Shown here piece after piece: positions 7,013-15,480 of a stretch of DNA of 37,373 nucleotides (position 1 is its first letter; every line of letters begins with the position of its first letter). A model generated the notes under the pieces. That model saw nothing but the letters and a program-made list of their open reading frames with translations, had not been told where the DNA came from and made no database searches. Both the position numbers and the translations under genes were made by a program. Origin of the DNA: Bacillota bacterium (GTDB lineage: Bacteria; Bacillota; Sulfobacillia; JAMCWA01); assembly GCA_023475165.1 (NCBI GenBank), contig JAMCWA010000043.1, forward strand, positions 1 to 37,373. The letters run 5' to 3'.

Positions 7013-8776
7013 CTAGAGCGGCCCAAAAGGTCCAGGCGTTTTGTTCGGAAAAGGCTTTCCGTCGGTCCTGGCCCCGGACATTTGGGCCTTGGCCTCCCGA
7101 GACCGCATCAGGATATCTCGCGCGTGGTTCATAGAGGCTTGGCTCTCTTCTCCGGCCAGCATCCGGGCAATCTCCCGGACCTGCTCCTCTTGACCCAGGA
7201 CCTCGGCCCGGGTGACGGTCCGCTCGCCCACCGTCCCTTTCTCCAAACGGTAGTGGTTGTCGGCAAAAGCGGCAATCTGGGCCAGATGCGTCACCACCAG
7301 CACCTGGCGGGACCGGCCCAATCCCGCCAGCTTCTCCGCCACCGCCCTGGCTGCGTCACCCCCCACGCCCGAATCGATCTCGTCAAAGATCAGGGCCGGG
7401 ATGTCATCCAGTTCAGCCAAAAGGGACTTCAGGGCCAACATCACCCGGGACATCTCACCGCCCGAAGCGATGCGGCTCAAAGCCCGGGGAGGTTCACCGC
7501 GGTTGGGGGAAAAGAGAAACTCCACCCGATCCAGCCCCCGCGGCGAAAGCTCTTCCTTTGGCAGCGGGGAAAGGTTGACCTGAAAGACCGTACCCGGCAT
7601 ACGCAGATAAGCCAATTCCTGGCTCACCTGATTCTCCAAGAGCCGAGCCGCCGCCTGTCTTTTCGCACGTATCTGCTGCCCAAGGACAAGGGCCTGAGCC
7701 ACCAACTCCTCCCTCTTCTCGTTCAACTGGCGCAAGGTTTCTTCGCCCCGTTCCAACCGGTCCAGTTCCGCGGCCGCTTCCTTTTGGTAGGCCAGGATCT
7801 CGTCGCTGGAGTCACCATACTTACGCTTGAGATTATTGATGAGATCCAGGCGCTGGTCAAGCTGAGCCAGGGTCTGGGGATCGAAGGTGATCCTCTCCCG
7901 GTAGCTACGCAACTCCCGGGCCAAGTCATCCAACTGATACGAGATGTTCGCCAGATCCTCCAGAAAAGGCTTCAACCCTTCATCCAGACGACTGGCTTCC
8001 TGCAGGGAAACGGTCACCCGCCCCAACAGATCCAGGATCGACGATCCCTCCTCACCCGCATAGAGGATTTGGTAGGAAAGAGAGGTAAGCGCCCACAGCT
8101 TTTCCGCATTGGCCAGGACCCGTCTTTGGGCCAGGATCTCCTCCTCCTCCCCAGGCCGCAAGTGGGCCGCCTCCAGCTCCTTTAGCTGATAAGTCAAGAG
8201 ATCAACCCGCCGGACCCGGTCCTTCTCGTCGCCCAGGTAGACGGCCATCTCCCTTTCGATGCCCTTTAGCCCCTGGTAGACTCGAGCCATGGTCAGGACG
8301 AGATCTTCTAACTCCTGGCCCCCGTAGCGGTCCAAGAGCTGGATTTGCCGTTCCGGGTTAAGGAGGGACTGGTGTTCGTGCTGGCCGTGGATGTCCACCA
8401 GAGCCGCCCCGATATCCCGCAAGAGGGAGGCTGTGGCCACTCGTCCGTTGATCCTGGCCACGGTGCGCCCTCCCCGGTATATCTCCCGCCCCAAAAGGAG
8501 TGAGCCGTCCTCCTCCACCCGGTGACCGGACGCCCCCAGAATTTCCTTAATTCCTCCCTGTCCCGACAGATCCAAGAGGAGCTCCACCAGAGCCCGTTCT
8601 TCTCCGGCCCGTACTACCTCCGCTGAGGTACGGCCGCCCAGGGCCATCTCGATGGCATCGATAATGATGGACTTGCCGGCTCCTGTTTCTCCGGTAAGGA
8701 CGTTCAGGCCTCGCTCAAAAGAGAACCGCAGTCTTTCAATGAGGGCGAAGTTCTCGATATATACCTCTTGGAGCAT
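7013..8776 (-). CDS. recN: DNA repair protein RecN
   Basis: 587 aa. RecN is an SMC-like ATPase that acts early in double-strand break repair. Walker A is GETGAGKS at residues 29-36. A long central coiled coil (about 170-370) is rich in Glu, Arg and Leu. The ABC signature ASGGEMSRVMLALK and Walker B ALIFDEIDSGVGG lie near 430-475, followed by a QVLVVTHLAQIAAFAD switch region. ATG 8776 has GGAGGAGGGAG just upstream. It is 52 nt after argR, in the standard argR-recN-spoIVB-spo0A order. About 25 C-terminal residues rich in Gly, Pro and Lys are beyond the usual end. Confidence 0.96.
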   Translation of the reverse strand: MLQEVYIENFALIERLRFSFERGLNVLTGETGAGKSIIIDAIEMALGGRTSAEVVRAGEERALVELLLDLSGQGGIKEILGASGHRVEEDGSLLLGREIYRGGRTVARINGRVATASLLRDIGAALVDIHGQHEHQSLLNPERQIQLLDRYGGQELEDLVLTMARVYQGLKGIEREMAVYLGDEKDRVRRVDLLTYQLKELEAAHLRPGEEEEILAQRRVLANAEKLWALTSLSYQILYAGEEGSSILDLLGRVTVSLQEASRLDEGLKPFLEDLANISYQLDDLARELRSYRERITFDPQTLAQLDQRLDLINNLKRKYGDSSDEILAYQKEAAAELDRLERGEETLRQLNEKREELVAQALVLGQQIRAKRQAAARLLENQVSQELAYLRMPGTVFQVNLSPLPKEELSPRGLDRVEFLFSPNRGEPPRALSRIASGGEMSRVMLALKSLLAELDDIPALIFDEIDSGVGGDAARAVAEKLAGLGRSRQVLVVTHLAQIAAFADNHYRLEKGTVGERTVTRAEVLGQEEQVREIARMLAGEESQASMNHARDILMRSREAKAQMSGARTDGKPFPNKTPGPFGPL

Positions 8777-8828
8777 AACTCTCCCTCCTCCAGAGGGTTC
8801 AGCACAAGACCGCAGTTTCCCAGCGGTC

Positions 8829-9281
8829 TCACTGCATTAAGCTCTGCAATCTTTCTACCACACCGGGCACTAAGTCGCGACTCCGAACCACCACCAAAAC
8901 CGTGTTATCCCCCGCTACCGTACCGGCAATCTCCGACCAACGTAGAGAGTCAATGGCCTCACCGACCCCGGGTGCCGAACCGGAGAGGGTACGCACCACG
9001 ATGAGGTTTTCCGCCATATCTAACCCCATTAAGCTGTCCCGAAAGACCCGTCGCATCCGTTCCGTCAATCCGGCCGCGGCCCCTTCCTCGGGTTTGGCAT
9101 AGCGGTATCGACCATCACCGGTGGGAACTTTAATCAGCTTAAGCTCCTTGATATCCCGGGAAACGGTGGCCTGAGTAACGGCGTACCCTTCCCTGCCACC
9201 CCTATCCGCCAGCTCTTCCTGGGTCTCTATGGTTTTCTGCCGGATTATCTCCAGTATCCTCATTTGACGCCGGGCCTTCAC
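8829..9281 (-). CDS. argR: Arginine repressor ArgR (AhrC)
   Basis: 150 aa, typical. The N-terminal winged helix-turn-helix contains TQATVSRDIKEL (about residues 37-48). The C-terminal hexamerization and arginine-binding domain carries GTVAGDNTVLVV (about 119-130). It represses arginine synthesis and activates catabolism, and in Firmicutes it is often beside recN as here. GTG 9281 lies 9 nt after a GGGGG site. The gene is 15 nt after nadK, so it is part of the same transcript. I saw no clear ARG box nearby. Confidence 0.95.
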   Translation of the reverse strand: MKARRQMRILEIIRQKTIETQEELADRGGREGYAVTQATVSRDIKELKLIKVPTGDGRYRYAKPEEGAAAGLTERMRRVFRDSLMGLDMAENLIVVRTLSGSAPGVGEAIDSLRWSEIAGTVAGDNTVLVVVRSRDLVPGVVERLQSLMQ

Positions 9282-9296
9282 TTTCCGGCACCCCCT

Positions 9297-10148
9297 TCAA
9301 CTATTCTCCTTTAGCTTTCTCCGAAGCAGGTCGTGAAATCGCCAATCCAAAGAGCGCATCAAGCGAGCCCGAATATTCCTCTCCCGCCGGATGATGATCT
9401 CATCGCCGGGGACCAGCCCATAACCCTCCTGACCATCGATCGTCAGGCTAAGGTCATGGTGGTTGGCTTCGATTCTGACCCGTACGACGTCGTCTGCATT
9501 GATAACCATGGCTCGGGCATAGAGACTGTGAGGACAAATGGGGGTAATGATCATCACCTCCACCCGTGGGTCAACGATGGGGCCGCCCGCCGCCAGGGAA
9601 TAGGCAGTCGAGCCGGTGGGGGTAGCCACGATCAGTCCATCCGCCGGATAGGTATCGACATAGGTATCATTGACATAAGTGTGGAGATGAATCAGCCGGG
9701 CGAAAGCCCCTTTGGTGATGACAGCCTCATTCAAGGCGGATAGGGGTGGCAGGGATCGTGCAGGGCTCTGGATATCCAGGAGCATCCTCTCGTCCAGGGT
9801 GTAACGACCCGCCAGGAAATCAGGCAGACGTTCATAGAGTTCTCGCAACTCGACCTCGGTAAGAAACCCGAGATGGCCCAGGTTAACCCCCAGTAGAGGT
9901 CGTCCGGTGGGGGCCACAGCCCTGGCAGCGCCCAGAAGAGTACCATCACCCCCGAGAACTATGACAAAATCGACCTCAGTCCCCAAGGATTCTCGCTGAC
10001 GCCCCAGATCTTTCTGACCGAGTGTCTCCGCCGTCTCCCGGTCCAGGAGAACCGCCAGCCCTCTTTCCTGAAGCCAATGGAAAAGCCTTCCGGTGACCTC
10101 CAGGGCGTTCTTTTTACCCAGGTTGGCGATGATGCCAATGGTTTTCAC
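9297..10148 (-). CDS. nadK: NAD kinase
   Basis: 283 aa. It phosphorylates NAD to NADP. The diagnostic GGDGT motif occurs in VLGGDGTLLGAAR (about residues 64-76), followed by NLGHLGFLTEV and the NAD-binding segment ATPTGSTAYSLAAGGPIVDP. GTG 10148 has GGGGG 6 nt upstream. The gene lies 43 nt after dxs and 15 nt before argR. In many Firmicutes tlyA lies between dxs and nadK; here there is no room for it. Confidence 0.96.
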   Translation of the reverse strand: MKTIGIIANLGKKNALEVTGRLFHWLQERGLAVLLDRETAETLGQKDLGRQRESLGTEVDFVIVLGGDGTLLGAARAVAPTGRPLLGVNLGHLGFLTEVELRELYERLPDFLAGRYTLDERMLLDIQSPARSLPPLSALNEAVITKGAFARLIHLHTYVNDTYVDTYPADGLIVATPTGSTAYSLAAGGPIVDPRVEVMIITPICPHSLYARAMVINADDVVRVRIEANHHDLSLTIDGQEGYGLVPGDEIIIRRERNIRARLMRSLDWRFHDLLRRKLKENS

Positions 10149-10191
10149 GACTTTCCCCCAGAACGACAGATATTAGTCGCACGCCTGAACT

Positions 10192-12126
10192 TCACCTCTT
10201 CATCGGAGTGGCCACCTGACGTCCCGGGCGACGCCTCTCCAGGCGCACCCGGCTTCGGCCCAAATAGAAACTTCGCAGGGAATTGGCGATGCCCTGTTCC
10301 GTGAGACCGAAGTGCTTGAGGTATTGCCCGCGGCTGCCATGGTCAACGATGAGATCGGGCACACCCAGGCGCTTCACCTCCACCCCGGAGACCCCCAGGT
10401 GATTTAGCCCTTCCAGGAGAGCCGAACCGAAACCCGAGGTTAGGACGTGTTCCTCCACCGTCGCCAGCAAGGGGCATTTCCGGGCCTGTTCGGCCAAAAG
10501 GTCCAGGTCCAAAGGTTGGAGAAAGCGGGCATTCACTACAGTAGGGTGAATGTTCTCCCGGGCCAAAATCTCCGCCGCCCGCAGGGTGGGGTGAACCATG
10601 GCTCCGTAGGCCCAAACCACCAGGTCTTCCCCTTCTAGCAGGATTTCCGCCCGACCGGGAGTGGGAGGAGTGAGAAGAGGAACGTTGGCGCCCTCCACTC
10701 TCCCCCGCGGATAGCGCAGAACAGCGGGACCCGGGAGACTCAGAGCCAATTGCAGCATGGCCTTCAGTTCCAGTTCATCCCGGGGGGCCATGATCGTTAG
10801 ATTGGGAACATAGCGCAAGAAAGCCAGGTCATACAGCCCCTGGTGGGTGGCTCCGTCTTCCCCAACGATGCCGGCCCGGTCAACGGCAAAAAGAACCGGC
10901 AGATTCTGCAGGGCTACATCATGAATGACCTGATCCAGGGCCCGCTGAAGAAAAGTCGAGTAAACGGCAAAGACAGGGCGCCATCCCGCCACGGCCAATC
11001 CGGCGGCAAAGGTCACGGCGTGCTGTTCGGCGATGCCCACATCAAAGAAGCGCTCGGGAAAGCGTTGGCGGAAGATCGCCAATCCCGTCCCAGCGGGCAT
11101 CGCCGCGGTAATGGCCACAACCCTTTGGTTTTGCTCCGCCAGTTCCGTGAGATAACGTCCCAAAGCCTCACTATAACTGGGTTGTGGCGCAGCAAGAAGG
11201 GGTAACCCAGTGGCCACCTCAAAGGGGGAAGGACCGTGAAACTTTTCCGGTTTGTCCTCCGCCAGGGGGTAACCGCGTCCCTTTTGGGTGAGAACGTGTA
11301 TCACCACCGGACCCCGTAGGGACTTGGCCTGTAAGAAAACCCTCTGCATTTCGACTATGTCATGACCGTCGATGGGCCCAAAATAGGTGTAACCCAACTC
11401 CTCAAAAATAACACCGGGGACTAAGAGATACTTGAAGGCGTCTTTGATTCGCTCCATACTGCGGGACAGGATCCCTCCCACCAGAGGGACCTTCTTTAAG
11501 ACACCCTGGATATCACTCTTGAAGCGCCGGTAAGAGGGATCCAGACGCAGGCGGTTCAGATAGGAGGAGAGGGCTCCTACGTTGGGGGCGATGGACATGT
11601 GATTGTCGTTCACAACAATGATCAGGCGGGTTCCATCGTGGCCGGCATGGTTCAAGGCTTCAAAAGACATTCCGCCGGTCAGGGCTCCGTCTCCGATGAC
11701 GGCTACCACCGCCCAGTCTTCTTTGGCCAGATCCCTGGCTTTGGCCAACCCCAGCGCTGCCGAAATAGAGGTGCTCGAATGTCCGGTTTCGAAAATGTCG
11801 TGGGGGCTTTCCGATCGTTTTGGGTAACCACTTAACCCGCCATACTGTCGTAAGGTGGCGAAACGTTCCTGGCGTCCGGTCAATAGCTTATGGGCGTAAG
11901 TCTGGTGACCAACATCCCAGATGATCTTATCCCGGGGGCTTTCAAAAACCGTATGTAAAGCTAAGGTCAGTTCCACCGCACCCAAACTGGGGGCCAGATG
12001 ACCACCGTTTCTTGAGACCGTTTCGATGATCACCTGACGGATCTCCCGAGCCAGCTGCTCCAGCTCTTCCCCACTTAGCCCCTTAAGATTCTCCGGATCT
12101 TTTATCAGCTCCAGCCGCGAACTCAA
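10192..12126 (-). CDS. dxs: 1-deoxy-D-xylulose-5-phosphate synthase
   Basis: 644 aa, full length. Dxs joins pyruvate and glyceraldehyde 3-phosphate with thiamine diphosphate, the first step of the MEP isoprenoid pathway. The N-terminal domain has the ThDP motif GDGALTGGMSFEALNHAG (about residues 143-160) and VVNDNHMSI. The central domain has DVGIAEQHAVTFAAGLA (about 355-371), and a transketolase C domain follows (about 510-615). TTG 12126 overlaps the oapA stop in TTGA, implying translational coupling. ispA is nearby upstream, so two steps of the pathway share one transcript region. Confidence 0.96.
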   Translation of the reverse strand: MSSRLELIKDPENLKGLSGEELEQLAREIRQVIIETVSRNGGHLAPSLGAVELTLALHTVFESPRDKIIWDVGHQTYAHKLLTGRQERFATLRQYGGLSGYPKRSESPHDIFETGHSSTSISAALGLAKARDLAKEDWAVVAVIGDGALTGGMSFEALNHAGHDGTRLIIVVNDNHMSIAPNVGALSSYLNRLRLDPSYRRFKSDIQGVLKKVPLVGGILSRSMERIKDAFKYLLVPGVIFEELGYTYFGPIDGHDIVEMQRVFLQAKSLRGPVVIHVLTQKGRGYPLAEDKPEKFHGPSPFEVATGLPLLAAPQPSYSEALGRYLTELAEQNQRVVAITAAMPAGTGLAIFRQRFPERFFDVGIAEQHAVTFAAGLAVAGWRPVFAVYSTFLQRALDQVIHDVALQNLPVLFAVDRAGIVGEDGATHQGLYDLAFLRYVPNLTIMAPRDELELKAMLQLALSLPGPAVLRYPRGRVEGANVPLLTPPTPGRAEILLEGEDLVVWAYGAMVHPTLRAAEILARENIHPTVVNARFLQPLDLDLLAEQARKCPLLATVEEHVLTSGFGSALLEGLNHLGVSGVEVKRLGVPDLIVDHGSRGQYLKHFGLTEQGIANSLRSFYLGRSRVRLERRRPGRQVATPMKR

Positions 12127-12677
12127 GCCCGGTCCCGCCTTTCCGGCCCGGTCTTTTTCCCTTCACCTAAGATATCTAAACCGAGCCGATCTTCCAACCA
12201 GTCTAAAACCTCGCCCAGGCGCTGCGTGATCATATGTGATTCCCGGAGGGCCACCATCTTACCGACGGCCTTTCCTCCCACGGTGACGGAAGAAATGAGG
12301 GCCACCATGATGGTACCCACCAACGCCTCGTTGAGGTCGGGATAGATCTTCTCCAGATTGAAAACTATCGCTGCGCCCATGGCGCCGCTCATCGTCCCCG
12401 CAAGATCGCCAATGGCATCGTTGCATAAACTGGCCACCCGATCAGCATTGCGGATTAACCGCAGGGCGTGGCGGGCGCCGGCCAATTTCTTAGCCGAACG
12501 GCTGTGGAAGGGTCTTTCTTCGGTCACCGTTACCGCCACTCCGATGACGTCGGCCAGAATGCCGGTCATAACTACTAGCATGAGAATCGGCACGGCTATC
12601 CAAATCTTTACCCTGGTGAGAACCGTTTGCGTCGGAAAGGCCATGAGCAACGCCACCAAGAACGTGCCCATGGCCAC
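12123..12677 (-). CDS. oapA: OLE-RNA-associated membrane protein OapA (DUF21-like)
   Basis: 184 aa from GTG 12677, chosen because GAGGAG lies 5 nt upstream. The longer open frame up to 12875 has no ribosome site and is Arg/Pro-rich, so it is probably part of the RNA. About four membrane segments are visible: GTFLVALLMAF, IWIAVPILMLVVMTGILADVIGVAV, a small-residue segment IGDLAGTMSGAMGAAIVF, and ALVGTIMVALISSVTVG. Between them lies a DUF21/CNNM-like cytoplasmic stretch (ARHALRLIRNADRVASLCND) but no CBS domains. OapA is known to bind OLE RNA at the membrane. The size, position directly after the RNA and the dxs/ispA setting all fit. Confidence 0.8.
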   Translation of the reverse strand: MAMGTFLVALLMAFPTQTVLTRVKIWIAVPILMLVVMTGILADVIGVAVTVTEERPFHSRSAKKLAGARHALRLIRNADRVASLCNDAIGDLAGTMSGAMGAAIVFNLEKIYPDLNEALVGTIMVALISSVTVGGKAVGKMVALRESHMITQRLGEVLDWLEDRLGLDILGEGKKTGPERRDRA

Positions 12678-12689
12678 GAAAACTCCTCT

Positions 12690-13347
12690 TCGGTATGTAC
12701 TGTAAGGGTCATCGGAGCGACCATTCCCCAAAAGCTTTTCACTCCGTTTAGTTAAGGCAGGTGACCATCCGTCGGGTAAATGTTGCGGCTTAGGTCTAGC
12801 GGGCTTTCCCCGTCGAAACGGACCCGAACGTCGCCGTCCAGGCGGTTTCCCTTTAACCGTCGTCCGCACTGTCACCAGTCGCGTCGCTAGATCGCCACTG
12901 AGTCCGCACTGTAATCCCCAACGGACTTCTTAAAGAGCAGCCTAGGAGTTTTCCTCGAAACACCCTACCGTTCTCTAGCCTCTTTTGCAGCCGGAATTTC
13001 AAGGGTCAAAACTGTCCGATGTTGGGCCCAATATCAGACAGCCGGTTCCCCCTCTCCCTTCAGGCCACTCAAGGCAGGCTACACTGCACACAAAATCCAT
13101 CGCATGCAGGTTGCTTTCCCAAGCCATAGCCCTGAGCCACCAACTTGGGTGTCCGCGGAGGTGGGGTCAACGCCCACATGCCATTGCGGGTCGCCCCGGC
13201 CTCCTTAACCCCCAGTATCAGCCCCCAGCTGGGCGCTGAAAGCCAACACCAGGAACTTCATCCTTATGCCCTCTGCGGATTTTTAGGCCCGCCTTCAAAA
13301 ACGAGGGTGTCACTAGGATACTGCGTCACCTGCCAAAATTAAGTTGC
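12690..13347 (-). ncRNA. ole: OLE (ornate, large, extremophilic) RNA
   Basis: About 660 nt of non-coding sequence lies between the promoter at 13354-13382 and the oapA start. That matches the roughly 600-nt size of OLE and its fixed place upstream of oapA among isoprenoid genes. The minus strand is strongly structured: a 30-nt near-palindrome at 13012-13041 (CTGTC..GAT..TTGGGCCCAA..), a GTGGG/CCCAC hairpin near 13150-13175, and a GTCCG/CGGAC hairpin near 12900-12935. No reading frame has a credible start. Identification is by size, position and partner gene, not by alignment; the ends are approximate. Confidence 0.75.
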
Positions 13348-13353
13348 TATTGA

Positions 13354-13382
13354 ATTATAACACAGCCTCGAGGGCGCTTCAA
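13354..13382 (-). promoter_or_regulatory. Sigma-A promoter of the OLE-oapA-dxs transcript
   Basis: The minus strand reads TTGAAG (13377-13382), a 17-nt spacer, then a perfect TATAAT (13354-13359). It starts just after the PAP2 gene, so the RNA and the genes below it can be made independently of the xseA operon. Confidence 0.8.
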
Positions 13383-13418
13383 CCGCCGAAAAACTTAATA
13401 TTGCGGCGAATTTCATCG

Positions 13419-13871
13419 CTACCTACCCTGCAATAATAAGGCCACTATTATGCCGATGAATGCCCCCGCAAAAACCTCAATCGGGGTATGACCGATCAGC
13501 TCCTTCAACAGTTCTTCGCGCATGCCTTTTTTTGAATATAGATCGCGTAAGATTCGATTTAGAACCTGAGCTTGTCTCCCCGCCGCCTGCCGCACACCCG
13601 CCGCATCATACATGACGACCAGGGCAAAGGCCAGGGTCACGCCGAAAATGGCGGAATCCCAGCCCTCCACCCGACCGACGATGGTGGCCAAGGCCGTCAC
13701 AAAGGCAGAGTGAGAGCTCGGCATGCCACCAGCTCCAAATACTCTTTCCCAATCCAAACCCTTCCCTGCTTCGTAGGATGTTAGGACCTTCAAGGTCTGG
13801 GCCACGGCCCAGGCGATGCTGGCAGTCGTAAAGATCTTATTATGCCAAAGGCCGAGAAGGAATTCTAGCAA
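13419..13871 (-). CDS. Divergent PAP2 family membrane protein (YuiD type)
   Basis: 150 aa. It shows the short 'divergent PAP2' (DUF212) pattern: GGMPSSHSAFVTALAT (about residues 48-63), MYDAAGVRQAAGRQA (about 87-101) and GHTPIEVFAGAFIGIIVALLL (about 127-147), with about four membrane segments. The family resembles acid phosphatases and is often found among isoprenoid genes; undecaprenyl or prenyl pyrophosphate as substrate is inference. It follows ispA by 42 nt and stands just before the OLE promoter. Confidence 0.85.
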   Translation of the reverse strand: MLEFLLGLWHNKIFTTASIAWAVAQTLKVLTSYEAGKGLDWERVFGAGGMPSSHSAFVTALATIVGRVEGWDSAIFGVTLAFALVVMYDAAGVRQAAGRQAQVLNRILRDLYSKKGMREELLKELIGHTPIEVFAGAFIGIIVALLLQGR

Positions 13872-13913
13872 ACTCCCATTTCCTTTCCTAGTAATAGTAG
13901 TTCTCGGAGGCTT

Positions 13914-15161
13914 CTAGATTTCGCGCTCCAAGAGAAACGCCGCCAGCTCCCGGAGGAACCAGCCGGCTTCCCCCAGAGGGGCCAGGGCCTCCTGGGCCGC
14001 CTCAACCTCGGTGCGGGCAATGGACCGGGATCCTTCCACACCCAGGAGACTGGGAAAGGTCGACTTATCATGGGCGGCATCCCGCCCGACCCCTTTCCCC
14101 GTCTTCTTCCCGTCTCCGGTGACATCCAACAGGTCATCGGTGATCTGGAAGGCCAGACCAAGGTGACGGCCGTACTCAGATAAGCAGGCCAGGACCTGGG
14201 GAGAGGCGCCCACCAGGATGGCCCCAGCCCGCAAAGAGGCGATGAAAAGGGCTCCGGTCTTGGCGGCTTGAAGTTGTTTGAGTTGTACCAAATCTACCTT
14301 CCGACCCTCGGCCTCCAGATCCAAAACCTGCCCACCGGCCATCCCAAGCGCTCCAGCCGCCCGAGCGATCTCTCGGACAATCTGCAGCCCGCGCACCGCC
14401 AGTAAGCCGCTGGCCTGTCCATAATGCCCCAGAATCTCAAAGGCCAGCGTTAGCAAGGCATCACCGGCTAAAATGGCCATGGCTTCACCGTAAACCCGGT
14501 GACAAGTGGGTCGTCCGCGGCGAAGGTCGTCGTTGTCCATAGCCGGCAAATCGTCATGAATCAGGGAATAGGTGTGAATCATTTCTACGGCACAGGCGGC
14601 CAGGAGGGTCGGTTCATATGGGGCATCATCCGCCACCAGAGGCGCTGAACCGGCCCTCTTCCCCGTTTTTGCGGCCCTGGTTTTCAAGGCAGGAGAACCG
14701 ACGACAATGTTACCGTTTGCTTGGCCGTATCTTCCCGGCTCGGCCGGGTCAAGAGCTGGCTGGAGGTGATTTGGCCTCACTTCAGGTGCGGCTTCCTGCC
14801 GGCTAACTTCGGCCGCCGCCAGAACCAGGACCGGGCGGAGACGTTTGCCTGGCGCCAGGAGGCTGTAGGCCATGGCCTCCTGCAGGCGCGGGGCTCGGAA
14901 AAAGGGCTTTTCATCCGTAGGAAGGGAGAAAACCCAACCGGGCAGATCCCCTGACTGCGAGCCTCCCGTGCTGCTCTCTTCCAGAAGTTCCGGCCCTTCC
15001 TTTTTCCCGTAGGTTGAAAGGGCGCTCGCCCTGGTAGTACCCCAATTCGGCGGTTCCGGCGATCTTTGTCCCACCCATTGGGGAATCCTCCCCCCCAGAA
15101 AGCCTTGGAGGACCTCCTCCACCAGGCCGGCTTTTCCCTTCCAATACTCCTTGAAGGTCAA
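13914..15161 (-). CDS. ispA: Farnesyl/geranyl diphosphate synthase with two large insertions
   Basis: 415 aa against about 295 for the family. It condenses isopentenyl diphosphate onto allylic diphosphates. Both aspartate-rich motifs are intact: DDLPAMD (about 203-209) and DDLLDVTGD near the C-terminus, plus GKRLRPVLVLAAAE and the MAILAGDALLTLAFE helix. Two segments of about 60 residues, rich in Gly, Pro, Ser and Arg, flank the GKRLRP helix: 29-89 (14897-15080) and 122-182 (14616-14798). TTG 15161 overlaps the xseB stop in TTGA, supporting that start over the GTG ten codons upstream. It sits in the xseA-xseB-ispA operon. Confidence 0.92.
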   Translation of the reverse strand: MTFKEYWKGKAGLVEEVLQGFLGGRIPQWVGQRSPEPPNWGTTRASALSTYGKKEGPELLEESSTGGSQSGDLPGWVFSLPTDEKPFFRAPRLQEAMAYSLLAPGKRLRPVLVLAAAEVSRQEAAPEVRPNHLQPALDPAEPGRYGQANGNIVVGSPALKTRAAKTGKRAGSAPLVADDAPYEPTLLAACAVEMIHTYSLIHDDLPAMDNDDLRRGRPTCHRVYGEAMAILAGDALLTLAFEILGHYGQASGLLAVRGLQIVREIARAAGALGMAGGQVLDLEAEGRKVDLVQLKQLQAAKTGALFIASLRAGAILVGASPQVLACLSEYGRHLGLAFQITDDLLDVTGDGKKTGKGVGRDAAHDKSTFPSLLGVEGSRSIARTEVEAAQEALAPLGEAGWFLRELAAFLLEREI

Positions 15162-15451
15162 GTTTGATCGTCCCCCTTGCCAGGCGACCACCGTTTAGTC
15201 AGGACTTCACCGTTCTCTCCGGCGGTGAGGATCTCAATCCTCTTCTCGGCCTCATCCAGCTTCCTTTGACAATAACCCGCCAGGGCCTGCCCCTCCTCAA
15301 ACAGGGCCAGAGCCTCTTCCAGAGGAATATCGCTGGATTCCAGGCGGTCCAGCACTTCTTCCAGGCGGTGTAAGGCTTCTTCAAAGGAAAGTCGCTCCAC
15401 CTGAGACAATTCCTTTCCTTCCGCCTGTATTCTTTCGGCCCTGTCCGTCAT
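15158..15451 (-). CDS. xseB: Exodeoxyribonuclease VII small subunit
   Basis: 97 aa. The core (about residues 20-80) is the helical hairpin LSFEEALHRLEEVLDRLES, then IPLEEALALFEEGQALAGYCQRKLDEAEKRIEIL, as in all XseB. It binds XseA to form the single-strand exonuclease. ATG 15451 has AAGGGGG 9 nt upstream. It lies 29 nt after xseA and overlaps ispA by 4 nt. The N-terminal 20 residues are a small extension. Confidence 0.94.
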   Translation of the reverse strand: MTDRAERIQAEGKELSQVERLSFEEALHRLEEVLDRLESSDIPLEEALALFEEGQALAGYCQRKLDEAEKRIEILTAGENGEVLTKRWSPGKGDDQT

Positions 15452-15480
15452 CAGTTCGCCCCCTTAAACGCCGCTTCACC

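Noticed and set aside
12678..12875. N-terminal 66 codons of the long oapA frame
   Set aside because: Arg/Pro-rich, no ribosome site at the GTG 12875, and inside the predicted OLE RNA; a GAGGAG site marks the start at 12677.
13145..13342. Plus-strand frames at 12985-13342
   Set aside because: They lie opposite the OLE RNA, have no ribosome site and no recognisable protein pattern.
12878..13347. TPP riboswitch ahead of dxs
   Set aside because: The CUGAGA and GAACCUGAU-type core is missing; length and the oapA gene fit OLE instead.
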